A stretch of DNA of 24,598 bases, from positions 1 to 24,598 of the forward strand of contig CAJWBY010000058.1 of NCBI GenBank assembly GCA_913020705.1. The letters are read 5' to 3'. The notes under the pieces were generated by a model. That model did not search any database, was not told the origin of the DNA, and saw nothing but the letters and a program-made list of their open reading frames with translations. A program made the translations under genes and the position numbers. This stretch comes from an uncultured Colwellia sp. GTDB lineage: Bacteria > Pseudomonadota > Gammaproteobacteria > Enterobacterales > Alteromonadaceae. Shown here piece after piece: positions 8,235-17,742 of the stretch; position 1 is the stretch's first letter, and each line of letters opens with the position of its first letter.

Positions 8235-9059
8235 ATGACTGCATTAGAAGAAATAAACTCAGGACATGTATTATTTAGCGTAGATCGTTACGGGGTAGCT
8301 ACCGTGACGTTAAATAATCCTGACAAACACAATGCCTTTGACGACAAAATAATCGCACAATTAACCGTTATTTTTATGGAATTAGCCAAACGTGACGATA
8401 TTAACGTGATGATTTTGGCCTCTACGGGTAAAAGTTTCTCTGCGGGTGCCGACTTAGGTTGGATGAAGCGCATGGCTAGTTACTCATATGAAGAGAATTT
8501 GAGTGATGCAAATGCCCTCGCTCATATGTTAAGCGCGTTAAACTTTTTACCACAAACGACTATTGCTCAAATTCAAGGTGCCGCTTTTGGTGGTGCCGTT
8601 GGATTAGCAAGTTGTTGTGACATTGTTATTGCCAGCAATAAGGCAAGTTTTTGTCTAAGCGAAGTAAAGTTAGGTTTAATTCCAGCGACGATAAGTCCAT
8701 ACGTGGTAAACGCTATTGGCCAAAAAGCTAGCCGTCGTTACTTTCAAACTGCAGAACGTTTTTTTGCTGATAAAGCCCAGCAGTTGGGTTTAGTTGATGA
8801 AATTGTCAATTTAGAAGAATTAGAAAACACCGTAAACAATATGGTTATCACCTTACTAAATAATGGTCCACAAGCTGTTCGCCAAGCAAAAAAGCTAGCA
8901 TTAGATGTTGCTTATCAAGATATTAATCTTGAGTTGCTCAGTATGACTAGCGAACGCATCGCATCAATTCGAGTTTCAGATGAAGGACAAGAAGGCTTAA
9001 CGGCTTTTTTTGAAAAACGCCCTGCAAACTGGATAAAAGAACCGACGAGTGAAGGATAA
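8235..9059 (+). CDS. liuC: 3-Methylglutaconyl-CoA hydratase
   Basis: Crotonase-fold enzyme of 274 residues adding water to 3-methylglutaconyl-CoA to form HMG-CoA. Oxyanion-hole segments are SAGADLGWMKRM (69-80) and IQGAAFGGAVGLASCCDI (113-130). The catalytic-region helix SEVKLGLIPATISPYV carries E143. SAGADLGWMKRMA and the ATISPYV stretch are typical of methylglutaconyl-CoA hydratases. The ATG at 8235 has AGGAAGAA upstream; an in-frame earlier ATG at 8190 lies inside liuB without a ribosome site. The identification is firm from both sequence and its place between liuB and liuD. Confidence 0.92.
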   Translation: MTALEEINSGHVLFSVDRYGVATVTLNNPDKHNAFDDKIIAQLTVIFMELAKRDDINVMILASTGKSFSAGADLGWMKRMASYSYEENLSDANALAHMLSALNFLPQTTIAQIQGAAFGGAVGLASCCDIVIASNKASFCLSEVKLGLIPATISPYVVNAIGQKASRRYFQTAERFFADKAQQLGLVDEIVNLEELENTVNNMVITLLNNGPQAVRQAKKLALDVAYQDINLELLSMTSERIASIRVSDEGQEGLTAFFEKRPANWIKEPTSEG

Positions 9060-9063
9060 AAAC

Positions 9064-11118
9064 ATGTCACAAATAAAAATTAAAACGGCCAAAATGTTTA
9101 CAAAAATTCTTATCGCCAATCGAGGCGAAATCGCCTGCCGCGTTATAAAAACAGCGCGTAAAATGGGTATTTTAACAGTAGCAGTATATTCTGATGCGGA
9201 CGCAGATTCATTACACGTAAATATGGCCGATGAAGCTATTTATCTTGGTCCATCACCCTCTCGAGAAAGTTACTTATTAACAGAGAAAGTAATTGAAGCA
9301 GCCAAACGAACTGGCGCTCAAGCTATACATCCAGGTTATGGTTTTCTCTCAGAAAATGCTGACTTCTGTCGTATGTGTAGTGACGCAAATATCACATTTA
9401 TCGGACCTCCTGTGGCTGCTATTGAAGCAATGGGTTCAAAGTCTGCGGCTAAAAATATCATGGAAAAAGCCAATGTACCTTTAGTGCCTGGTTACCATGG
9501 AGATGACCAGTCTGAAAGTATCATCAAAAAAGCCGCTGACGATATGGGTTACCCTGTGTTATTAAAAGCGACGGCTGGTGGTGGTGGTAAAGGTATGCGT
9601 CAAGTATGGAGTGAAGCTGAATTTAGTGAAGGCTTTTCTGCCGCCAAGCGCGAAGCTATGTCATCATTTGGTGACGACAGAATGCTTGTTGAAAAATACT
9701 TAACGCAACCTCGACATGTAGAAATTCAAGTTTTTTGTGATAATCACGGACATGCCGTTTATTTATTCGAGCGTGACTGTTCAGTTCAACGTCGCCATCA
9801 GAAAGTCATCGAAGAAGCGCCAGCATTTGGTATGAGCGAAGATTTACGCGCGGCAATGGGTGAATCAGCAATAAAGTCAGCTCAGGCTATTGGTTATCAA
9901 GGTGCGGGCACTGTTGAATTTTTACTCGATATTGACGGTTCTTTTTACTTTATGGAAATGAACACGCGCCTGCAGGTTGAACATCCGGTCACTGAGATGA
10001 TCAGCGGGCAAGATCTCGTGGAATGGCAGCTAAGAGTTGCGGCTGGTGAGGTTTTACCGAAAACTCAAGAACAACTTGTTATTAATGGTCATGCATTTGA
10101 AGCACGTATTTACGCAGAAGATCCAAACAATGATTTCTTACCTGCAACGGGAACGTTAGACTTTTTACAACCTCCAGTGGAAAGTGATCATGTACGTGTT
10201 GATACTGGTGTTCGCCAAGGTGATGACGTAAGTGTATTTTATGATCCAATGATCGCTAAATTAATTGTGTGGGATGAAAATCGCGAGAAAGCATTACAAC
10301 GTTTAACAAAGGCCTTGTCTGAATATCGAATTAATGGTGTAACTACAAATATTGATTTTCTTTATAATGTAGCAACGTCAAAGCCATTCATTAATGAAGA
10401 TATTGATACGAGTTTTATTGAAAAATACGACAGTGAAATATTCCATGATGACAAGCAAACACTCGCCGATGAATTACCGATGGCGGCGCTATATTTAGTT
10501 CTTGCCCTTGAAAATAACGCAAAACAAAAAGCAGCAACAACCACTGATCCATATTCTCCATGGAATAACACCAATGCATGGCGATCAAACGAAGCACATA
10601 TTCATCAAGTTGTATTAGCGCACAATGATGTTGAATATCCAGTGACCATTGAACAAAAACGCCAAGGTAATGGTAGTTACTATTTAATTTCCGTTAGCGA
10701 TCGTACTGTTGATTGCCAAGGAAGAATTGAAGGCGACACACTTCATGTCAGTATTGACGGTTATCGTAGCCAAGCAACTATTGCTCATAACGTGTCGAAA
10801 TCAGGCGACCAAATAAGTCTATATCGTCAAAATGGCGTGTTTAACTTTGTTCATATCAAACCTGATTGTGGAGATAATAATAGTGATGATAATCACGGTG
10901 GTCTTCTCGCTCCAATGAACGGCACTATGGTAAGTGTTTTAGTTAACGCTGGCGATATTGTCACTAAAGGTCAAGCGTTAATGATTATGGAAGCCATGAA
11001 AATGGAACATACGATTAAGGCACCAGAGAATGGCATCGTTGAAACCTTATATTATACTGAAGGTGAAATGGTAGATGGGGGCAGTGAGTTACTTGCATTT
11101 ACTCCTGAGGAATCATAA
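9064..11118 (+). CDS. liuD: 3-Methylcrotonyl-CoA carboxylase, biotin carboxylase/carrier (alpha) subunit
   Basis: 684-residue biotin-containing subunit that carboxylates its own biotin with ATP and bicarbonate and feeds LiuB. The biotin carboxylase region starts at [16 protein letters not shown] (from residue 12). It has the ATP-grasp glycine loop GGGGKG (172-177) and [14 protein letters not shown] (298-311), then the C-terminal carboxylase domain. After a linker, the biotinyl domain ends the protein with K646 in EAMKMEH as the biotin attachment site. The chosen ATG has GAAGGA about seven bases upstream, located inside the liuC end. A third ATG at 9094 matches the usual family start but lacks a ribosome site. 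It overlaps liuE by one base (TAATG), indicating translational coupling. Confidence 0.93.
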   Translation: MSQIKIKTAKMFTKILIANRGEIACRVIKTARKMGILTVAVYSDADADSLHVNMADEAIYLGPSPSRESYLLTEKVIEAAKRTGAQAIHPGYGFLSENADFCRMCSDANITFIGPPVAAIEAMGSKSAAKNIMEKANVPLVPGYHGDDQSESIIKKAADDMGYPVLLKATAGGGGKGMRQVWSEAEFSEGFSAAKREAMSSFGDDRMLVEKYLTQPRHVEIQVFCDNHGHAVYLFERDCSVQRRHQKVIEEAPAFGMSEDLRAAMGESAIKSAQAIGYQGAGTVEFLLDIDGSFYFMEMNTRLQVEHPVTEMISGQDLVEWQLRVAAGEVLPKTQEQLVINGHAFEARIYAEDPNNDFLPATGTLDFLQPPVESDHVRVDTGVRQGDDVSVFYDPMIAKLIVWDENREKALQRLTKALSEYRINGVTTNIDFLYNVATSKPFINEDIDTSFIEKYDSEIFHDDKQTLADELPMAALYLVLALENNAKQKAATTTDPYSPWNNTNAWRSNEAHIHQVVLAHNDVEYPVTIEQKRQGNGSYYLISVSDRTVDCQGRIEGDTLHVSIDGYRSQATIAHNVSKSGDQISLYRQNGVFNFVHIKPDCGDNNSDDNHGGLLAPMNGTMVSVLVNAGDIVTKGQALMIMEAMKMEHTIKAPENGIVETLYYTEGEMVDGGSELLAFTPEES

Positions 11119-12038
11119 TGAGTACAAACTCAAATAGCGAATTTCCTGAACAAGTCAAAATTGTTGAAGTTGGACCTCGTGATGGTCTGCAGAATGAAAA
11201 ACAACACATCAGTGCAGAAGATAAAATAATGTTGATTAATCTTCTTACAGATGCGGGGATTAATTACATTGAAAGTGGTAGCTTTGTTTCGCCTAAATGG
11301 GTTCCTCAAATGGCTACATCTAGTGATGTTTTCAATGGAATAATACGTAAGGATGGTGTTACCTACGCTGCACTTACACCCAATATGAAAGGCTTTGAAG
11401 CAGCGATGGCTGTTAATGCGAGTGAAGTCGCTATTTTCGGTGCAGCTTCTGAAGCGTTTAGTCAAAAAAACATCAACTGCTCAATTGCAGAAAGCCTAGA
11501 ACGCTTTGAACCGATAATGACAGCAGCTAAACAAGCAAACATCCCAGTTCGGGGATATGTATCTTGCGTGGTTGGTTGCCCTTATGAAGGTGAAGTTGAT
11601 CCTGAACAAGTTGCACTGGTTGCTGAAAAGTTATACGAAATGGGCTGCTATGAAATTTCCTTAGGAGACACCGTTGGTGTTGGCACTCCGCTAAGCGTAC
11701 AGAAGATGTTACAGGCAGTCAGCGCCCGTGTACCAAAGGCTAAACTAGCGGTTCATTTTCATGATACTTATGGCCAAGCGTTAACTAACATTTACACCGC
11801 TCTACAAAATGGTATTTCTGTTATCGACAGCGCTATTGCTGGTTCAGGTGGTTGCCCTTATGCTAAAGGCGCTTCAGGAAATGTTGCTACAGAAGATGTT
11901 GTTTATTTACTGAACGGTTTGAAAATAAAAACCGATATAGATTTAGATAAACTTGTAAAAGCAGGTTGGTTTATCAGTGATAAATTGGGTAAAACACCTT
12001 CATCTAAAGTATCGAACGCGTACCGTGCTCAAGAGTAG
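11118..12038 (+). CDS. liuE: Hydroxymethylglutaryl-CoA lyase
   Basis: TIM-barrel lyase of 306 residues splitting HMG-CoA into acetyl-CoA and acetoacetate. Visible motifs are [13 protein letters not shown] near the N-terminus (metal and catalytic R21, D22), [22 protein letters not shown] with the metal-binding histidines, and the signature [14 protein letters not shown] with catalytic C246. The start overlaps the liuD stop in TAATG. It is the last liu gene; a 128-base gap follows before scoA, without a convincing terminator, so read-through is possible. Confidence 0.94.
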   Translation: MSTNSNSEFPEQVKIVEVGPRDGLQNEKQHISAEDKIMLINLLTDAGINYIESGSFVSPKWVPQMATSSDVFNGIIRKDGVTYAALTPNMKGFEAAMAVNASEVAIFGAASEAFSQKNINCSIAESLERFEPIMTAAKQANIPVRGYVSCVVGCPYEGEVDPEQVALVAEKLYEMGCYEISLGDTVGVGTPLSVQKMLQAVSARVPKAKLAVHFHDTYGQALTNIYTALQNGISVIDSAIAGSGGCPYAKGASGNVATEDVVYLLNGLKIKTDIDLDKLVKAGWFISDKLGKTPSSKVSNAYRAQE

Positions 12039-12166
12039 TTTAGAACAATATTATGTAGATAAAGCTTTAGCCTAAAAGAACATATCAATAGATATAATCT
12101 AAAAAGTGCATTTACACATTTTTTATTAAAGTAGTAATAAAATAAGAATTTAATGAGGATTGAATA

Positions 12167-12874
12167 ATGGCAGGATTTGACAAAGTTGTATCAAGCTATG
12201 AAGAAGCTATGGCAGGGCTTGAAGACGGCATGACCGTTATATCAGGCGGCTTTGGTTTATGTGGTATACCAGAAAACTTAATCAGTGAAATAAAACGAAA
12301 AGGCACTAAAGAGTTAACATTAGTTTCAAATAACTGTGGTGTTGATGACTTTGGTTTAGGTGTATTACTGCAGGATCGCCAAATTAAAAAAATCGTCGCT
12401 TCATATGTTGGTGAAAACGCAGAGTTTGAACGTCAAATGATGAATGGCGAGCTAGAAGTTGAGCTCACCCCACAAGGAACACTTGCTGAAAAAATGCGTG
12501 CTGGAGGCGCTGGTATCCCCGCATTTTTTACTGCAACAGGTTATGGAACACCCGTAGCTGAAGGCAAAGAAGAACGCGAAATAGACGGTAGAATGTACAT
12601 TTTAGAACCTGCAATCAAGGGTGACTTCGCCATAGTAAAAGCCTGGAAAGCTGACAGATACGGTAACTTAGTTTTCAGAAAAACCGCCCGTAACTTTAAT
12701 CCTATGGCTGCAACGGCAGGTAAAATAACGGTTGTGGAAGTTGAAGAAATCGTTGAACCGGGTGAACTAGACCCAGACCAAATCCATACCCCTGGTATCT
12801 ATGTTAATCGCCTTATTTTAGGTGCCTTTGAAAAACGCATTGAACAACGAACTGTTCGCACTGCCCAGTCATAA
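12167..12874 (+). CDS. scoA: Succinyl-CoA:3-ketoacid CoA-transferase, subunit A
   Basis: 235-residue subunit of the enzyme that moves CoA from succinyl-CoA to acetoacetate, so that the product of LiuE can be cleaved by thiolase. The glycine-rich [13 protein letters not shown] (27-39) is the family's subunit-A signature, and [23 protein letters not shown] is also typical. GAGG lies ten bases before the ATG. A tentative promoter (TTTACA at 12111, TAATAA at 12135, 18-base spacing) lies in the preceding gap, so scoAB may have its own transcription start. No LiuR palindrome is visible upstream of it. Confidence 0.93.
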   Translation: MAGFDKVVSSYEEAMAGLEDGMTVISGGFGLCGIPENLISEIKRKGTKELTLVSNNCGVDDFGLGVLLQDRQIKKIVASYVGENAEFERQMMNGELEVELTPQGTLAEKMRAGGAGIPAFFTATGYGTPVAEGKEEREIDGRMYILEPAIKGDFAIVKAWKADRYGNLVFRKTARNFNPMAATAGKITVVEVEEIVEPGELDPDQIHTPGIYVNRLILGAFEKRIEQRTVRTAQS

Positions 12875-12894
12875 ATAATTCCGGAGATTAAAGA

Positions 12895-13551
12895 ATGGCG
12901 TTAACAAGAGAACAGCTAGCACAACGCGTAGCACAAGAATTACAAGACGGTTATTATGTTAATTTAGGTATAGGAATTCCCACTTTAGTCGCTAACTATA
13001 TTCCAGAAGGAATAGAGGTCATGCTGCAATCTGAGAATGGCTTATTAGGTATGGGACAATTTCCTACCGAAGATGAAATTGATGCTGATTTAATTAATGC
13101 CGGTAAACAAACAGTAACCATGGCAACTGGAGCGTCTGTATTCGATAGTGCAGAATCATTTGCCATGATCCGTGGTGGTCATGTTGACTTAACCGTACTT
13201 GGCGCTTTTGAAGTGGATGTAAACGGTAATATAGCTTCTTATATGATCCCAGGGAAACTTATTAAGGGTATGGGCGGTGCAATGGATTTAGTTGCAGGTG
13301 CAGATAATATTATTGTTACCATGACACATGCATCCAAACATGGCGTTTCAAAACTTTTATCAAATTGTACACTGCCATTAACAGGTAAAGGTTGTATTAA
13401 GAAAGTTCTTACTGATTTAGCTTTTATCGAAATAAAAGAAGGTAAATTTCACCTACTAGAACGAGCACCAGGTGTCAGCGTTGATGAAATTATAAAGCTT
13501 ACAGAAGGTGAATTGGTTGTTCCAAACAATGTTCCTGAAATGAAATTTTAA
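12895..13551 (+). CDS. scoB: Succinyl-CoA:3-ketoacid CoA-transferase, subunit B
   Basis: 218-residue partner of ScoA. LGIGIPTLVANYIP (24-37) and SENGLLGMG (46-54) are signatures. E47 in SENG is the glutamate that forms the covalent acyl-CoA thioester intermediate. MTHASKHGVSKLL is another conserved stretch. GGAG lies before the ATG, 20 bases after the scoA stop, so the two are co-translated in similar amounts. A strong terminator follows, closing the catabolic block. Confidence 0.93.
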   Translation: MALTREQLAQRVAQELQDGYYVNLGIGIPTLVANYIPEGIEVMLQSENGLLGMGQFPTEDEIDADLINAGKQTVTMATGASVFDSAESFAMIRGGHVDLTVLGAFEVDVNGNIASYMIPGKLIKGMGGAMDLVAGADNIIVTMTHASKHGVSKLLSNCTLPLTGKGCIKKVLTDLAFIEIKEGKFHLLERAPGVSVDEIIKLTEGELVVPNNVPEMKF

Positions 13552-13584
13552 CAAATAAACAACATTCGTTTACGAGTACCTTAC

Positions 13585-13612
13585 AAAAAAGAGAGTTACC
13601 TCTCTTTTTTTT
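13585..13612 (+). terminator. Rho-independent terminator after scoB
   Basis: A-run, GAGAG-TTAC-CTCTC stem, then eight T residues. The flanking A/T tracts extend the stem and allow action in both directions. Confidence 0.88.
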
Positions 13613-13776
13613 CGTACTTTTTTTGCTTAAATGAAAAAATAACAACACTAATTAAATAAAAACAATAAAACACTTAACTGCTGATTTATAAGAAATATAA
13701 TTATTTTTTATAGCTTAAATCTTACAAGAAAACTCTCTTCCATCTCACAATTCCGCACAAAAATCGCACATTTGTC

Positions 13777-13805
13777 TTGCAATTTATTTCTCGATTAGCA
13801 ATACT
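13777..13805 (+). promoter_or_regulatory. Possible promoter of the riboswitch transcript
   Basis: TTGCAA (13777-13782) and AATACT (13800-13805) at 17-base spacing each match four of six sigma-70 positions. They lie just before the aptamer, where a promoter is needed. Moderate match only. Confidence 0.35.
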
Positions 13806-13814
13806 AAAAGAGAC

Positions 13815-13914
13815 AAAGAAAAGGCAAGGTGCGCGAAATCGTACTACGCAAAACCACCGGTCTAAGGGATTTATATTTTATAAATTTAAATCCTATGACA
13901 GCGGAGTCACCTCG
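13815..13914 (+). promoter_or_regulatory. c-di-GMP-I (GEMM-I) riboswitch aptamer
   Basis: The order of elements matches the GEMM-I consensus: AAGGCAAGG at 13821, a short hairpin with a GAAA-containing loop (GTGCG/CGTAC), ACGCAAA (13846-13852), and the conserved CCACCGGTCTAAGG with the CCGG segment that forms the ligand pocket. A variable stem follows (GGATTT...AAATCC), then TATGAC-AGCGGA-GTCACC, the second conserved arm. It lies in the 5' leader of a small exported protein gene. The class binds cyclic di-GMP and usually controls surface, adhesion or motility genes. The identification is from recognised consensus; no covariance-model search was run. Confidence 0.88.
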
Positions 13915-13942
13915 TTATTTAAGGTACATCCCGTGGTTTTTT
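13850..13942 (+). terminator. Possible expression platform: long-range terminator stem
   Basis: AAAACCAC plus GG (13850-13860) can pair with CC plus GTGGTTTT (13930-13940, one C-C mismatch), directly followed by further T residues. The 5' arm is the conserved aptamer core, so folding of the c-di-GMP-bound aptamer and this T-tailed stem would exclude each other, suggesting a gene-on switch. The loop is long (about 70 bases) and must contain the inner hairpin, so this is a model, not an obvious terminator. Confidence 0.4.
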
Positions 13943-13979
13943 CCTTTACTAACTAATATTACTTATTAAGGTTATTAAA

Positions 13980-14339
13980 ATGAAAAAATTATTACTAGCT
14001 TCTACCATCACTATTTTAACATTGACGTCTGCTGTATCGGCGCCGAAAGCACAAGCTGCAAACATCGCTCAAAGCGTTTGTGAGTATGTTGCTGCTGACG
14101 ACAAAAAACGCATGCGTACATTCTTAAAAACGAATAAATTAAAAATTCGTAGTATCTTCAAAGGTATTCAGTGTAATGGACAGAATCTGTTGGCGTTTGC
14201 ATCAAGTAAAGGTTCAGTTAAAACAGGTTCTTTGATGATTTCAAAATTACCAAAGAAAGTTGTTTCAGCTAACTTAGCTTTATTGCAAGCCGGATCGCAA
14301 CCATTGATAGACGCAGCTAACAAACGCGTTAGCAGCTAA
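13980..14339 (+). CDS. Small exported protein, DUF3718-like
   Basis: 119-residue protein with a clear Sec signal peptide (KK, hydrophobic core, cut after AQA at residue 26). The mature part is about 93 residues, basic, with two cysteines (C34 in SVCEYVAADDKKRMR and C65 in GIQCNGQNLLAFAS) that could form a disulfide in the periplasm. I recognise this pattern as the DUF3718 family of marine gammaproteobacteria, from memory only. Function is unknown. TAAGGTT precedes the ATG. The gene is a single unit under the c-di-GMP riboswitch and ends in its own terminator, so its product is presumably needed when c-di-GMP changes, for example in attachment or matrix formation; that is inference. Confidence 0.82.
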   Translation: MKKLLLASTITILTLTSAVSAPKAQAANIAQSVCEYVAADDKKRMRTFLKTNKLKIRSIFKGIQCNGQNLLAFASSKGSVKTGSLMISKLPKKVVSANLALLQAGSQPLIDAANKRVSS

Positions 14340-14411
14340 ACTTATTATTTAGTAGCCGTTATTTGTTAAACCAAGTGTACAGTTTTACTAGATAATAATT
14401 CTATGTCATTT

Positions 14412-14440
14412 AAAAAGCCTGCTTATGCAGGTTTTTTTTT
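14412..14440 (+). terminator. Rho-independent terminator after the DUF3718-like gene
   Basis: CCTGC-TTAT-GCAGG stem preceded by an A-run and followed by nine T residues. Confidence 0.9.
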
Positions 14441-14521
14441 ATCTTTTTTTTATATAACTAAGCTAGCACCGCGCTAAAAAACTGATTACACTAAAGTTAT
14501 ACTAATAAACCTGCGATTTAC

Positions 14522-15676
14522 ATGTTATCGAAGAGAAACTATAAAGACAGTAAGAATGCTTTAGTGCTTACTGGTGGTGGAGCCCGTGCGGCTTATCAAG
14601 TAGGTGTACTTTCTGCAATCTCGAAATTTGTACCACGAAATCATGGCATCCCCTTCCCTATAATATGTGGCACTTCTGCTGGTGCAATAAATACAACGGC
14701 ATTAGCTTGTTACTCTTCATGCTTTCATTTAGGTGTAAAAAAATTAGAGTGGGTTTGGAAAAACATTAATACCAGCAGAATATATCATAGTGACGGCATG
14801 CGAGTTTTTTCTCACTTAGCAAAAGGTATGCTTGCAAGTTTTCAAGCTGATTACGCCAATAAAAGTGCCCGAAGTTTATTGAATAATGCTCCTCTTCGAG
14901 ATTTGTTGAATATGGTTGTTGATTTTAAACGTATCGATACGAATATTTTGCGGGGTTCTCTATCAGCCGTATCTATAACAGCTTCAAGTTATAGTAATGG
15001 TGACTCAATAAGTTTTTACCAATCAGAAGAATCTATATCACCTTGGTTTAGAGCGAAACGACGAGGTGAGCCTTGCCAAATTAATAGTGAACATTTAATG
15101 GCATCTGCCGCTATCCCATTGGTATTTCCGTCGATTAAAATTCGCCAAGAGCATTATGGTGATGGTTCAATTCATCAGCTATCTCCGCTAAGTCCAGCAA
15201 TCCACTTAGGGGGTGAAAACCTATTTATTATAGGTGTAGAGCAACCCAAAGAACCTATCCATAATAAAGTAAACAACCCTCACCCACCAACTGCGGCTAC
15301 TGTTGCAGGTCATTTACTTGATAGTATTTTTTCAGATACTTTACACAGTGATATTGAACGAATGGAGAGAATTAACGAAACAATAAAGCTGATTCCTGAC
15401 CATCTTAAAAAAGATAAAGAGGGCTTAAAACCTATTTCATCTTTCTTAATTAATCCAAGTCATGATTTTAATGCGATGGCTGTTGATTATTTTTCTGATT
15501 TACCTTTATCTATACGTTTATTATTACGTAGTGTTGGTATATCCAATGATTCTGAATCAAGTATGGTGAGTTATTTACTTTTTGAGAAAAATTATTGCCG
15601 AGAATTAATAAAACTTGGCTTTGAAGATGCAATGGAAAAAGAAACCGCTATACGAAAGTTCCTTTCTCTCGATTAA
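14522..15676 (+). CDS. Patatin-like phospholipase
   Basis: 384-residue putative acyl hydrolase with a Ser-Asp dyad. The oxyanion-hole motif is GGGARAAYQVG (18-28), the nucleophile S52 lies in GTSAG (50-54), and D214 in YGDGS completes the dyad. The middle part SAAIPLVFPSIKI is also typical of patatin domains. No signal peptide is seen, so it is probably cytoplasmic or membrane-associated, acting on phospholipids or lysophospholipids. No good Shine-Dalgarno precedes the ATG; a TATACT box at 14498-14503 would put the transcript start only about a dozen bases upstream, so a very short leader is possible. It is convergent with the antiporter gene (14-base gap). Substrate unknown. Confidence 0.87.
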   Translation: MLSKRNYKDSKNALVLTGGGARAAYQVGVLSAISKFVPRNHGIPFPIICGTSAGAINTTALACYSSCFHLGVKKLEWVWKNINTSRIYHSDGMRVFSHLAKGMLASFQADYANKSARSLLNNAPLRDLLNMVVDFKRIDTNILRGSLSAVSITASSYSNGDSISFYQSEESISPWFRAKRRGEPCQINSEHLMASAAIPLVFPSIKIRQEHYGDGSIHQLSPLSPAIHLGGENLFIIGVEQPKEPIHNKVNNPHPPTAATVAGHLLDSIFSDTLHSDIERMERINETIKLIPDHLKKDKEGLKPISSFLINPSHDFNAMAVDYFSDLPLSIRLLLRSVGISNDSESSMVSYLLFEKNYCRELIKLGFEDAMEKETAIRKFLSLD

Positions 15677-15690
15677 CCTCTATAACTTGA

Positions 15691-17658
15691 CTAGTTTCCT
15701 TCTTGAACAAAACGTTCTGCACGTTCTACTCTTCTAGGTTTACCGCGCACAATGAGTGTATCTTGAACTTGTAAAATAGTTGTTTCATCCGGCTGTTCAG
15801 TCTCAATTTCGTTTCGACGAAGGGCAACAACGGTGACTCGTTTTGACGTTAAATTCAAAGAGGCAATAGAATGACCAATTGCAAAAGAATTTTCTGTCAA
15901 AATAATAGCATTAGCAAACTCGATACGGTCCATAGCTTCTGGGCTCATATCGGTATGTTCGCCTTGAAAAAAACCATGTAAATGACTGTAATGATCTTTA
16001 CGCTCTTTTTGTACACGTCGCATGATTCGAGAAAAAGGAACTCCTGTTAGTGACAAAACTTGTGACACAAGCATCAAACTACCTTCTAAGCTCTCAGGAA
16101 CCACTTGGTTAGCACCAGCTTCTTGTAATGCATCTAACTGGTCATCATTACGAGTACGAACAAGAATAGGAACGTCTGGTGACAATGACCTAACCTTCTG
16201 AACAACATCCAGCGATTGTTTGTCATCTCCAAAAGCAATAACGACAAGTTTAGCTTGCGATAAATGCGCGGCTTTTAATAACTCTGTTTGTCTTGAAGAA
16301 CCAAAAAGAATGTTTTCTCCTGCCTCTCTAGCCTTCGTCGTACGCAAAGGATCGATATCAATAGCGACAAACTTTATAGATTCTTGTTTTAAAAAGCGAC
16401 TTACGGTTTGCCCTATTCGACCGAAGCCACAAATAATAACATGATCACTTAAATCCGTATTTTCTGGTAATTCTGCTAAGTGTTCGGTTTCTATAGGGGC
16501 TTCTTTACTGAGTAAAAGTGACCACTTACGTGCATTATCAATCATGTAAGGTGTTATTGCCATACTCAAAACACCCGCACCTAATAATATAGAAGCTGTT
16601 TCAACCGGTAACAACTCAACTTGGTTGGCTAATGCAATAAGAACGAAGCCAAACTCGCCCATCTGAGCGAGCATGATGCCTGAAGCCCAAGCATCTTTGG
16701 AGGCTTCGCCGGCACGGATAGCAAGAAAAGCGATAACAATAGTTTTAACAAGCATGAAGCTGACCATTAGACCAACAATAACGAGGGGTGAAGAATAAAC
16801 GATACCAATATCTAGCTTCATACCAACAGTAACAAAAAATAGGCCAAGTAAAATATCGCGATAAGGTCGGATATCTGCTTCAAGTTGATGTTTATATTGA
16901 CTTTCCCCTAGCATCATTCCTGCAAGAAAAGCCCCCAACGCCATAGAAAGACCAAACCATTGCGTTAAAGAAGAGGCGACTAAAGTTACTAATAAAGTTG
17001 TCAGTACAAACAATTCATCAGTTCTTACTTGCGCGACTAAATTAAATAAGCGCGGTAAAAGCCATTTGCCAGCAAACAATAATATTGCAACAACAAACAC
17101 ACCTTTGACCAAAGCGATTAAAAGCTCAACAGCCATTGATGTATCAGATTCTTGAGCAAACATTGGGATAATAATTAAGAGAGGAACAACAGCAACATCT
17201 TGAAAAAGCAAGATCGCAACAGATAGCTGCCCTGACTTTCTTTTCATAGCACCTGTTTCACTCAATTGCCGAATGACAATAGCTGTTGAGGAAAGTGCTA
17301 AAATACCACCGATAATCAAGGCGCTGGCATACGTTTGGCCGAAAAACAGAGCAACAACCATAAAAAACACTAACGATATGCCTACTTGCAAACTACCTAC
17401 AGCTAGTACTAAATGACGCATTGCCATGAGTTTAGGTAATGAAAATTCTAAGCCAAGCGTGAAGAGTAAAAAAACAATACCTAATTCTGCAAAGTGATCA
17501 TAATCAACTTGATCTTGGGCCAAAGCAAAACCATGCTCGCCTACCAGCATTCCTGCAACTAAATAAGCAAGAATTGCTGGTAAATGTAACCGGCGAAATA
17601 ACCAAACGATGAGTACAGCACTAGATAGAATTGCTAAGAGTTCAAAATGACCTGCCAC
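15691..17658 (-). CDS. CPA2-family monovalent cation:proton antiporter, KefB type
   Basis: 655-residue inner-membrane antiporter. Residues 1 to about 375 form the multi-helix exchanger domain with D154 in LFQDVAVVP and the conserved QMGEFGFVL. A regulatory NAD-binding RCK (TrkA-N) domain starts at HVIICGFGRIGQTV (GxGxxG at 411-416). A TrkA-C domain follows at about 565-650, an addition beyond KefB and KefC of E. coli. It likely exports K+ or Na+ in exchange for protons for pH or osmotic control. The start is a GTG with AAGGA eight bases upstream. The 252-base region shared with the diguanylate cyclase gene carries a 13-base palindrome (ACTTACAGTAAGT, 17684-17696) that could be an operator. 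Confidence 0.9.
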   Translation of the reverse strand: MAGHFELLAILSSAVLIVWLFRRLHLPAILAYLVAGMLVGEHGFALAQDQVDYDHFAELGIVFLLFTLGLEFSLPKLMAMRHLVLAVGSLQVGISLVFFMVVALFFGQTYASALIIGGILALSSTAIVIRQLSETGAMKRKSGQLSVAILLFQDVAVVPLLIIIPMFAQESDTSMAVELLIALVKGVFVVAILLFAGKWLLPRLFNLVAQVRTDELFVLTTLLVTLVASSLTQWFGLSMALGAFLAGMMLGESQYKHQLEADIRPYRDILLGLFFVTVGMKLDIGIVYSSPLVIVGLMVSFMLVKTIVIAFLAIRAGEASKDAWASGIMLAQMGEFGFVLIALANQVELLPVETASILLGAGVLSMAITPYMIDNARKWSLLLSKEAPIETEHLAELPENTDLSDHVIICGFGRIGQTVSRFLKQESIKFVAIDIDPLRTTKAREAGENILFGSSRQTELLKAAHLSQAKLVVIAFGDDKQSLDVVQKVRSLSPDVPILVRTRNDDQLDALQEAGANQVVPESLEGSLMLVSQVLSLTGVPFSRIMRRVQKERKDHYSHLHGFFQGEHTDMSPEAMDRIEFANAIILTENSFAIGHSIASLNLTSKRVTVVALRRNEIETEQPDETTILQVQDTLIVRGKPRRVERAERFVQEGN

Positions 17659-17742
17659 AAAAAATCCTTATTTTATAAATTACACTTACAGTAAGTTAAT
17701 AAAAACCTATGCCTACAATAGAGTCTAATGCAATTGTGGGTA

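Noticed and set aside
11130..11465. 111-residue minus-strand frame inside liuE
   Set aside because: It is antisense to strongly conserved lyase sequence and has no recognisable motifs or ribosome site.
12100..12128. Terminator between liuE and scoA (AAAAAGTG...CACATTTTTT)
   Set aside because: Only three G/C pairs plus A/T pairs, too weak to call.
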